Shown in pieces: positions 8,157 through 14,630 of a stretch of DNA of 32,833 nt. Under the pieces are notes generated by a model, which worked only from the letters and a program-made list of their open reading frames with translations, had not been told where the DNA came from and ran no database searches. The DNA comes from Gammaproteobacteria bacterium (GTDB lineage Bacteria; Pseudomonadota; Gammaproteobacteria; Enterobacterales; Alteromonadaceae), in the NCBI GenBank assembly GCA_018820995.1, contig JAHJNE010000633.1:1-32833 (forward strand), given 5' to 3'. Position 1 is the first letter of the stretch; every line of letters starts with the position of its first letter. The position numbers were made by a program, and so were the translations under genes.

Positions 8157-8201
8157 TGGCAATGAAGCCAACGTCCGGCATGCCGGACGTTGGCTTTTTT
8201 T
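8157..8201 (+). promoter_or_regulatory. moa operon leader attenuator, ANTAR/NasT-type candidate
   Basis: TGGC (8157-8160) and GCCA (8167-8170) close the six-base loop AATGAA, again with A1 and G4. GCCA begins a perfect 28-nt palindrome (8167-8194) that folds into a 12-bp stem with a CATG loop and is followed by seven T residues (8195-8201), a strong intrinsic terminator. The two folds compete for the same bases. With the MITE removed, CAC-ACAACT-GTG (7864-7875 region) would stand about 18 nt upstream as a possible first hairpin, although its fourth loop base is A. The next gene downstream is moaA, so this would gate the moa-mod operon. It could instead simply stop transcription leaving the MITE. 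Confidence 0.55.
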
Positions 8202-8295
8202 ATGATTAAAACGACAAAAAAGTACCCACAAAGAGGTAGCGGATCTGCCCAGTGAAGGCAATAACAGCTTGGACGACTGACTTATACAATACCAA

Positions 8296-8409
8296 CAACG
8301 CCGAGCCCTTCTGCGCTAACTCAGGAATTCCTGACATGCCAGAGCGGCCGTGGCAATCATGCCACCGGGCCTGACTGGAAACGGTCTGACCTCCCCACTT
8401 GGAAAGGTG
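8296..8409 (+). promoter_or_regulatory. Molybdenum cofactor (Moco) riboswitch
   Basis: The segment directly before moaA shares several conserved blocks with the E. coli moaA leader: GCCACC followed by GGGC, a GGAAAC-loop stem, CCTCCC, and TGGAAAGGTGT next to the start codon. Visible stems include TCAGG/CCTGA (8321-8334) and GTGGCA/TGCCAC (8350-8365). AAGGTG at 8404-8409 is the ribosome site for moaA and part of the conserved 3' block, so control is probably at translation: cofactor binding would hide the site and shut off synthesis. The match is from memory of the family; the 5' limit is approximate. Confidence 0.8.
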
Positions 8410-8416
8410 TCGATGT

Positions 8417-9388
8417 ATGCTGCAAGACTCATTTAAACGCCGGTTCAGCTATTTACGTTTGTCGCTGACCGAAAGCTGCAACTTCCGTTGCAACTATTGC
8501 TTGCCCAATGGCAGCGCTTGTGACAACAAAGCTGCAGAGCTGACACTAACGGAAATCAAACATCTGGTGAAAGGTTTTGCCCTTGCTGGCACCAGTAAAA
8601 TACGGTTAACCGGTGGCGAGCCGTCGCTGCGTCGTGATTTGTGCAATATCATTGAAACCGTGCGCGGGACGCCAGGGATCACGCAGGTTGCAATCACCAC
8701 CAACGGCTATCGCTTAAATAAAGACATTGATCGCTGGCTCGATGCCGGACTTACCGCGCTGAATGTCAGCGTCGATAGTTTAGATGCAGACACCTTCCAT
8801 TTAGTGACAGGTCAGGATCGTCTACCGGATATTCTGGCTGGGATTGACCGGGCGTTGGCGCTGGGTCTGGCAAAAGTTAAAATTAATACCGTGTTATTGC
8901 GCCAATATAACGGCAACTCCCTGTCCCGCTTTCTGGATTTTGTCCGCGACAAACCGATCAGTCTGCGGTTTATTGAATTGATGCAAACCGGTGATAACGG
9001 CCAGTTTTTTGCGGCGCAACATCTCAGTGGTCGCCATATCATCAATCAGCTCACAGCTGCCGGCTGGCAACTGCTACCACGCCTTTATAATGCAGGCCCG
9101 GCACTTGAATATGCGCATCCGGATTATTTAGGCACTATTGGACTGATCATGCCGTACAGTGATCATTTCTGTGATGACTGCAATCGGTTAAGGGTTTCCA
9201 GCACCGGTCAGCTGTTTTTATGTTTATTTGCCGAGCAACATCAAAATTTACGGCATTTGCTTGCACAAGATCAGCCGGACGCGCTTGTTGACTTCCTGCA
9301 GGCACAACTGCAATTTAAACCTTTGAGTCATCAACTGGCAAATGCCCAAACCGGTCAGACCCGACAACTCGCGATGATTGGCGGTTGA
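8417..9388 (+). CDS. moaA: GTP 3',8-cyclase MoaA
   Basis: This radical-SAM enzyme of 323 residues performs the first step of molybdopterin synthesis, turning GTP into 3',8-cH2GTP, which MoaC converts to cPMP. The N-terminal cluster is C21, C25 and C28 in ESCNFRCNYCLP. The second cluster, at the C-terminus, is in CDDCNRLRVSSTGQLFLC, and the chain ends in the characteristic Gly-Gly (MIGG). ATG 8417, seven bases after AAGGTG, is the start; an in-frame TTG at 8399 overlaps that site. It heads a tightly packed nine-gene operon and is preceded by the Moco riboswitch and a leader terminator. Confidence 0.97.
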   Translation: MLQDSFKRRFSYLRLSLTESCNFRCNYCLPNGSACDNKAAELTLTEIKHLVKGFALAGTSKIRLTGGEPSLRRDLCNIIETVRGTPGITQVAITTNGYRLNKDIDRWLDAGLTALNVSVDSLDADTFHLVTGQDRLPDILAGIDRALALGLAKVKINTVLLRQYNGNSLSRFLDFVRDKPISLRFIELMQTGDNGQFFAAQHLSGRHIINQLTAAGWQLLPRLYNAGPALEYAHPDYLGTIGLIMPYSDHFCDDCNRLRVSSTGQLFLCLFAEQHQNLRHLLAQDQPDALVDFLQAQLQFKPLSHQLANAQTGQTRQLAMIGG

Positions 9389-9390
9389 TC

Positions 9391-10008
9391 ATGACTTATC
9401 TAAATCATCCACAATTTTCGGTGCTGATCCTCTGCGGTGGTAAATCCTCACGCATGGGACAGGACAAAGCATTACTCCAATTAAACGGTGAAACGCTGCT
9501 ACAAAGGGCAGTCAGGCTTGGCCATCAGCTTGGTGCAGCACAGGTGCTGATCAGTCGCAACCAGAGCGGTTTTATTCAGGACCAAGTGCAAAATGCTGGT
9601 CCAATGGCAGGGATCGCCGCTGCGCTATCACATTGCAGCAGCCGCTGGCTCCTCGTGTTACCGATAGATATGCCGCTGCTGTCCCCTTTGGCGCTGACCC
9701 CGCTGTTGCGATACCCGATATTGCACCGCCATGGCGCCTTTATTGAGGGTTTTCCGCTGCCGGTCATGCTTGAAAAGACAGAGGTACTGCAACAATTACT
9801 GGCTGGTTTATTGGCAGATCCATCGGCGAGCCGGTCTTTAAAAAGCGCCTGGAACAGGCTTGGACTCAAACAACTTTCAATGCAAACCCCTGAGGCCTTT
9901 CAAAACAGTAACAACCCGGCTGATTTTGCCAAAATTACCGCCCTGTTAGCGACGCCAGTCTGTCGTCAAGCAGGTGTTGCTGCGATACGGCCCTGCACTG
10001 GAGCTTAA
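9391..10008 (+). CDS. mobA: Molybdenum cofactor guanylyltransferase MobA
   Basis: This 205-residue nucleotidyltransferase joins GMP from GTP to Mo-molybdopterin, giving the bis-MGD form that NasA needs. The nucleotide-binding signature LCGGKSSRMGQDKALL is near the N-terminus (LAGG in most relatives), followed by NAGPMAGIAAAL and the PIDMPLL metal-binding aspartate region. ATG 9391 is two bases after the moaA stop; a TTG at 9385 overlaps that stop and is a less likely start. Its presence in the operon fits a cofactor supply dedicated to a DMSO-reductase-family enzyme. No mobB is nearby. Confidence 0.93.
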   Translation: MTYLNHPQFSVLILCGGKSSRMGQDKALLQLNGETLLQRAVRLGHQLGAAQVLISRNQSGFIQDQVQNAGPMAGIAAALSHCSSRWLLVLPIDMPLLSPLALTPLLRYPILHRHGAFIEGFPLPVMLEKTEVLQQLLAGLLADPSASRSLKSAWNRLGLKQLSMQTPEAFQNSNNPADFAKITALLATPVCRQAGVAAIRPCTGA

Positions 10009-10009
10009 G

Positions 10010-10540
10010 ATGAATAAATTTCCAAACGAATTTCCGTTGCAATTAGCGATAGTCACAGTCTCCAATCGTCATACCATTGCTACCGATGATACCGGTGAAA
10101 TGCTCAGCAACGCGTTGCAGCAACAGGGGCATCAGCTTTGTCAGCGCGTCATCGTGCCGGAAAATCTTTACCAAATCCGTGCTGTCGTCAGTCATTTGAT
10201 TGCGGATACTCAATCACAAGTGATTTTGTTATCAGGCGGCACCGGGTTTCATGCCAAAAATTGTACGGTGCAGGCGATAACGCCGTTATTTGACCGTGAC
10301 ATCCCGGGATTTGGCGAACTGTTTCGCACCTTATCCTTTCAAAAAATTGGCAGTGCGGCGCTGCAATCGGGTGCCAGCGCGGGGATCGCCAATCAAAAAC
10401 TGATTTTTGCGATACCAGGCAGTGCAGACGCTGCACAACTTGCAGTGGAGCAGATCATTTTTCCGCAGCTGCTGGCGCACACCAAACCCTGTAATTTTAC
10501 CAGCTTATTACGCCGGGCTGGTCCCTGCGCAAATGAATAA
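10010..10540 (+). CDS. moaB: MoaB/MogA-family molybdopterin adenylyltransferase-like protein
   Basis: This 176-residue protein of the MoCF_biosynth family resembles E. coli MoaB: AIVTVSNR near the N-terminus, LLSGGTG, then PLFDRDIPGFGELFR and the C-terminal PGS and RPCNF-like blocks (here KPCNF). Active family members adenylylate molybdopterin before metal insertion. The MogA aspartates D49 and D82 are replaced: E51 (in VPEN, as in E. coli MoaB) and N84 (in AKNCTVQA, where relatives have D). Catalysis is therefore doubtful, and a MogA elsewhere may be needed. The start is ATG 10010, six bases after GGAG and one base after the mobA stop. A longer frame starting inside mobA is not credible. Confidence 0.88.
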   Translation: MNKFPNEFPLQLAIVTVSNRHTIATDDTGEMLSNALQQQGHQLCQRVIVPENLYQIRAVVSHLIADTQSQVILLSGGTGFHAKNCTVQAITPLFDRDIPGFGELFRTLSFQKIGSAALQSGASAGIANQKLIFAIPGSADAAQLAVEQIIFPQLLAHTKPCNFTSLLRRAGPCANE

Positions 10541-10552
10541 AAGGAACACCTG

Positions 10553-11035
10553 ATGCCCGAACTGACCCATTTAAATGCGCAAGGAGAAGCAAGCATGGTG
10601 GATATTGCCGGCAAAAATGCCAGCAGTCGCACCGCCATCGCCCAGGCTGAAGTAACCATGCTCCCGGCCATTGTCGCCACCCTGGCACAACTTCCCAAAG
10701 GTGATGCGTTAGCTTGTGCAAGGATCGCCGGCATCATGGCGGCGAAAAAAACCGCTGAATTGATCCCACTGTGTCACCCGTTGCTGCTGAGTAAAATTGA
10801 TATTCAATTTGAGTTGGATCCAGTGCGCGGCAAAGTGCTGGTGCAGGCATTGTGTAAAGTCGAAGGTAATACCGGTGTGGAAATGGAAGCGTTAACTGCG
10901 GTCAGCATTGCCGCGCTGACTCTGCACGATATGGCCAAAGCGGCAGATCCGGCGATTGAAATTAACAGAATTCATCTACTGGAAAAAATCGGTGGCAAGT
11001 CAGGCCACTGGCAAAGACCGGCCGCGCAGGAGTAA
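10553..11035 (+). CDS. moaC: Cyclic pyranopterin monophosphate synthase MoaC
   Basis: This 160-residue enzyme rearranges the MoaA product to cyclic pyranopterin monophosphate. The family blocks are intact: LTHLNAQGEASMVDIAGK at the N-terminus, AKKTAELIPLCHPLLLSK in the middle, and KVEGNTGVEMEALTAVS followed by DMAKAAD and the C-terminal KIGGKSGHW. Length is standard. AAAGGA precedes the ATG by a usual distance, and the gene lies 12 bp after moaB. Confidence 0.97.
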   Translation: MPELTHLNAQGEASMVDIAGKNASSRTAIAQAEVTMLPAIVATLAQLPKGDALACARIAGIMAAKKTAELIPLCHPLLLSKIDIQFELDPVRGKVLVQALCKVEGNTGVEMEALTAVSIAALTLHDMAKAADPAIEINRIHLLEKIGGKSGHWQRPAAQE

Positions 11036-11042
11036 TAATGCC

Positions 11043-11306
11043 ATGAAAGCAAGCCAAGACACCGCCGTATTGTTTTTTGCGTCATTACGAGAAGCGATGA
11101 AAACTCCGAATCTGAACCTTGCTCTGGAAAATCCGGTGCAGGTCTGTGAACTAGTGCAACTGATTGCCACACAGTCTGCAGCTTACGCCGCGGCACTGGC
11201 TGGTCGGGAGTTGTTGGTTGCAGTGAATGAGCAATTAGTCACGCAGCAATGTATGGTAACGCCCGGCGATACCGTGGCGTTATTTCCTCCCGTCACCGGA
11301 GGCTGA
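11043..11306 (+). CDS. moaD: Molybdopterin synthase small (sulfur carrier) subunit MoaD
   Basis: This 87-residue ubiquitin-like protein ends in PPVTGG, the Gly-Gly tail that carries the thiocarboxylate sulfur into molybdopterin. The N-terminal VLFFASLREA strand is typical. I place the start at ATG 11043, ten bases after AGGAG. An ATG at 11038 is in another frame and ends at once, and an in-frame upstream extension lies inside moaC. MoaE, its partner, follows two bases after the stop. Confidence 0.93.
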   Translation: MKASQDTAVLFFASLREAMKTPNLNLALENPVQVCELVQLIATQSAAYAAALAGRELLVAVNEQLVTQQCMVTPGDTVALFPPVTGG

Positions 11307-11308
11307 AC

Positions 11309-11815
11309 ATGACCATAAGCATCAACTGCCGTATTCAAACCGAAGATTTTTCAGTGACAACGGAATATCAGGCGCTGCAACGGCCGGACTGTGGCGCGGT
11401 GGTACTTTTTTCAGGTCTGGTGCGCGAACATTTTGCCCCCATCGCGCCGCTGTCCTGCGAAAACACCTCTGCAGGCGTCGACCGGCTGCTCGCCTTAGAA
11501 CTGGAACATTATCCCGGCATGACCGAACGCAGCATTATTGCTATTGCCCAGCAGGCGGCAGCACGTTATGACCTGCGCGCCGTGACTATTATTCATCGCA
11601 TTGGCGTGCTGCCGGTGCATGAGCAAATCGTATTGGTCGGCATTGCGTCGCCGCACCGCCGTGATGCTTTTGCGGCTTGTGAGATGTTGATGGACTTCTT
11701 AAAAAATGAAGTGCCGCTGTGGAAAAAAGCGCATTTTCAGCAATCTAGCGCCTGGGTCGAGGCAAAAGCTTCGGATAAAACTGCTTTAGCACGGTGGGAG
11801 CAGCGACCATCATGA
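11309..11815 (+). CDS. moaE: Molybdopterin synthase catalytic subunit MoaE
   Basis: This 168-residue large subunit of molybdopterin synthase inserts two sulfurs into cPMP with MoaD. Landmarks are FSGLVREHF, LELEHYPGMTE, IIHRIGVLPVHEQIV, and the lysine-rich FLKNEVPLWKKAHF active-site region, followed by WVEAKASD. About eleven extra residues (around PIAPLSCENTSAG) lie between the VRE arginine and the LEHYPGM block, where E. coli has a short loop. GGAGG lies just before ATG 11309. The stop overlaps modA (ATGA), coupling cofactor synthesis to molybdate import. Confidence 0.94.
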   Translation: MTISINCRIQTEDFSVTTEYQALQRPDCGAVVLFSGLVREHFAPIAPLSCENTSAGVDRLLALELEHYPGMTERSIIAIAQQAAARYDLRAVTIIHRIGVLPVHEQIVLVGIASPHRRDAFAACEMLMDFLKNEVPLWKKAHFQQSSAWVEAKASDKTALARWEQRPS

Positions 11816-12621
11816 GCTATCTACTTCGAGGTTGCTGGCTACTGTTGCTTTGCTGCCTTTGCAGCAGCGCTTTAGCGGCAGAAAAACTCACCGTCGCCGC
11901 CGCCTCAGATTTACGCTTTGCACTGAACGATATTCTGCAGGCATTTACCAGCCAATATCCAGAACAGACATCGGCACAGCCAATTCAGGTGATCTATGGG
12001 TCGTCCGGCAAAATCAGTCAACAAATTCGCCAGAGCGCACCTTTTGATGTGTTTTTTTCAGCCGATCAACGCTTTACCCAAGAACTCTATCAAGCGGGCC
12101 TGACCCGCGATGCCGGCACCCTATTCGCCAGCGGGCGGCTGGTGTTATGGAGTACTAAGCATGATATGCGTGGAGTTCCGTTGGCTGATCTGACGCTGGA
12201 AAAGTACCACAAGATTGCCATTGCTCAGCCAAGTCATGCGCCTTATGGCGAGCGAGCCAAACAAAGTCTGCAAACCGCCGGTGTCTGGTTGCAACTGGCG
12301 CCTAAGCTGGTATTTGGCGAGAACATCGCGCAAACCGCTCAGTTGGCACAAAGTGGCGCTGCGGATGTGGCAATTATCGCGTTATCACTGGTTAAAAATC
12401 CTCATCTGGCAGCAAGTGCTACCAATAACAATCATGCTGAACACTATCAATTGCTTGATGAAGCAACCTATCAACCCCTGCTGCAAACCTATACCCTGAC
12501 CCACTCCGGTGCACAAAAGCCAAGGGCCCTACAACTGTTGAAGTTTATGCAAAGCCAGCAAGCGCAACAAATTCTGCTGCATTATGGTTTTGAGTTGCCC
12601 AAACCGGACCTGACCCAATGA
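11812..12621 (+). CDS. modA: Molybdate ABC transporter binding protein ModA
   Basis: This 269-residue periplasmic protein binds molybdate. The N-terminus is a signal peptide (hydrophobic core rich in L and C, then SSALAAEK), and the mature part opens with LTVAAASDLRFALNDI, the usual ModA oxyanion-site start. IYGSSGKISQQI and a C-terminal FMQSQQAQQILLHYGF helix are also family features. The start is taken as ATG 11812, overlapping the moaE stop; a GTG at 11794 would only lengthen the signal peptide. It is part of the same operon as moa. Confidence 0.93.
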   Translation: MSYLLRGCWLLLLCCLCSSALAAEKLTVAAASDLRFALNDILQAFTSQYPEQTSAQPIQVIYGSSGKISQQIRQSAPFDVFFSADQRFTQELYQAGLTRDAGTLFASGRLVLWSTKHDMRGVPLADLTLEKYHKIAIAQPSHAPYGERAKQSLQTAGVWLQLAPKLVFGENIAQTAQLAQSGAADVAIIALSLVKNPHLAASATNNNHAEHYQLLDEATYQPLLQTYTLTHSGAQKPRALQLLKFMQSQQAQQILLHYGFELPKPDLTQ

Positions 12622-13349
12622 CAACTGTTGATATGGTAGGTTCCGCAACATCAGCATTGGGAGCCGCTGACTGGCAGGCAATCCAACTGACACTGACATT
12701 GGCTTTCTACACTATGTTGCTATTGCTGCTTATCGCCACGCCACTGGCCTGGTGGCTCAGCGCCACGCCACATCGTGACTCAAGACGCGGATATTGGCTG
12801 CGCACCACAGTGCAAACTCTGGTCGCGCTACCGCTTGTGCTACCGCCAACCGTGCTGGGATTTTATCTGCTGTTACTACTGGGGCCACAAGGGATGGTCG
12901 GTAGCACTTTACAGCAACTTGGGCTGCCGCATCTGGCGTTTTCATTTGGCGGTATCTTGTTCGCTTCGGTCCTGTATTCCCTGCCCTTTGCGGTGCAGCC
13001 ACTTCAACAGGCGTTTGAACAGCTCGGCCGGCAACCGGTGGAGATTGCCGCTAGCCTTGGCGCAGGTCCGATCGACCGGTTTTTCAGCGTGGTACTGCCG
13101 ATGTGTAAAGGTGGTTATATCGTCGCCGCGACACTGAGTTTTGCACATACCCTGGGTGAGTTTGGGGTGATTTTAATGCTGGGTGGCAGTATTCCGGGAC
13201 AAACCAAAGTGCTGTCGATTGTGATTTACGATCATGCCGAGGCGATGAACTACGCCGCAGCCCAGCAGCTGTCGTTGATGTTGTTACTGTTCTCATTTGC
13301 CGTGCTGTTTGTGGTGTACAGCGTACGACGTAAAATCGGAGGCGGCTGA
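12618..13349 (+). CDS. modB: Molybdate ABC transporter permease ModB
   Basis: This 243-residue permease has about five membrane segments. It contains the PLVLPPTVLGFYLLLLLG block and the EAA-type cytoplasmic loop (IDRFFSVVLPMCKGGYIVAATLSFAHTLGEFG in parts), which docks on ModC. The start overlaps the modA stop (ATGA) and its stop shares one base with the modC start, so the three mod genes are translationally coupled. Confidence 0.94.
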   Translation: MTTVDMVGSATSALGAADWQAIQLTLTLAFYTMLLLLLIATPLAWWLSATPHRDSRRGYWLRTTVQTLVALPLVLPPTVLGFYLLLLLGPQGMVGSTLQQLGLPHLAFSFGGILFASVLYSLPFAVQPLQQAFEQLGRQPVEIAASLGAGPIDRFFSVVLPMCKGGYIVAATLSFAHTLGEFGVILMLGGSIPGQTKVLSIVIYDHAEAMNYAAAQQLSLMLLLFSFAVLFVVYSVRRKIGGG

Positions 13350-14440
13350 TGGCACAACTGCGGCTGCAGGCGAACTGGCAGCGGAAAAACTTCAACCTGA
13401 ATATTGATACCACACTGCCGGCACAGGGGATCACCGCATTATTCGGCCGCTCTGGCTGCGGCAAAAGTAGTTTATTGCGATTGATCGCGGGCCTGGACAC
13501 TATCCCCGCAGCCACCGTGGTTTTTAATAATCAGCAATGGCAAACCGGCCGCAGTTTTATCCCCTTGCATCAGCGCCGAATTGGCCTGGTGTTTCAGCAA
13601 GCCAGCTTATTACCGCATTTATCTGCCGGACAAAATTTGCGCTACGGCTTTGAGCGGGTGCCGGCAGCAGAACGCCGATTACAGCCAGATCAGGTGATCC
13701 GGATGCTGGAACTACAAACCATCTTAACGCAGCCGGTCAATAGCCTGTCCGGCGGGCAACAACAACGACTAGCGCTAGGCCGAGCCTTACTGGCGAATCC
13801 GCAGTTGTTGCTGTTGGACGAGCCTTTCGCTGCGCTCGATAGCCAAAGCAAAACTGCGATTTTGCCATATATCCGCACTCTGGTTAGTGAAACCAAAGTG
13901 CCGATCATTTTTGTGTCGCATGATAGCCGTGAAGTAGAAAAACTTGCCGATCACCTGGTGCTTATGGACGGTGGTCAAATCCGCCAACAAAGTGACATTA
14001 AAACGGCGTTGGCCGATCCGCAAAGTCCGCTATTTGATGGTTCAGACATCACCTCGTTGTTTTTTGGCAAGGCAGGCAAAGTTGACCAATGGGGCCGCCA
14101 CCCTGTCTTCAGCGACGGTTGCTGTATATGGCTTGGTGCCGGAACAGAATTCAGATCAAATGACGTAATGGACAACACCAACACCGGCGAAGTACGACTC
14201 TGTATCCGGGCAAAAGATGTCAGTTTGGCCTTAAGGGAACTGCCGGACATTTCCATTCAAAACCAGTTATCCGCGCAAATTATCAAGTTGCAGCCTTATT
14301 TACAGCAGATATTGGTCACGCTAAAACTTGCAGACGGACAATTACTTCAAGCAGAAATTACCCCCTGTGCCGCTGCACAATTGCAGCTTCAGCCTGGCAT
14401 GCCCGTGGTGGCACTCATTAAGGCCATCGTTATTCGCTGA
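13349..14440 (+). CDS. modC: Molybdate ABC transporter ATPase ModC
   Basis: This 363-residue ATPase drives molybdate uptake by ModAB. Walker A is FGRSGCGKSS, the signature SGGQQQR, Walker B LLLLDEPFAALD, and the switch histidine in FVSHDSREVE. After the nucleotide-binding part comes a C-terminal MOP domain (about residues 290-360, from VRLCIRAKDVSLA) that binds molybdate and regulates transport. It is the last gene of the moa-mod operon and is followed by a repeat cluster that may end transcription. Confidence 0.95.
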   Translation: MAQLRLQANWQRKNFNLNIDTTLPAQGITALFGRSGCGKSSLLRLIAGLDTIPAATVVFNNQQWQTGRSFIPLHQRRIGLVFQQASLLPHLSAGQNLRYGFERVPAAERRLQPDQVIRMLELQTILTQPVNSLSGGQQQRLALGRALLANPQLLLLDEPFAALDSQSKTAILPYIRTLVSETKVPIIFVSHDSREVEKLADHLVLMDGGQIRQQSDIKTALADPQSPLFDGSDITSLFFGKAGKVDQWGRHPVFSDGCCIWLGAGTEFRSNDVMDNTNTGEVRLCIRAKDVSLALRELPDISIQNQLSAQIIKLQPYLQQILVTLKLADGQLLQAEITPCAAAQLQLQPGMPVVALIKAIVIR

Positions 14441-14498
14441 GAATGGCGAAATGAACAGACAGGATGAATTCGTTAAACTGCCCCTAAATTTCAAACAG

Positions 14499-14620
14499 TC
14501 AACGGGGTCAGAGTCATTGATTTTGGATTGAAATAATCAACGGGATCAGAGTCATTGATTTTGGATTGAAAGATGCGAACGGCTGAAATATCAAATACCA
14601 AATATCAATGACTCTGACCC
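14499..14620. repeat. REP-like repeat cluster, two direct copies and one inverted
   Basis: Two 35-bp direct copies (14499-14533 and 14537-14571) differ at one base. Each contains GGGTCAGAGTCATTGA or its G-to-A variant GGATCAGAGTCATTGA, followed by TTTTGGATTG. An inverted copy of the core lies at 14605-14620, so transcripts from either side can fold into a long hairpin. This is the form of REP elements moved by REP-associated tyrosine transposases (Y1 family), but no such gene is in the window. It fills the space between convergent modC and the decarboxylase gene and may terminate both. Confidence 0.75.
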
Positions 14621-14630
14621 AATTGATCCG

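Noticed and set aside
9974-10009. Longer N-terminus for MoaB
   Set aside because: It would read through the end of mobA, while ATG 10010 has GGAG six bases upstream and gives the standard length.
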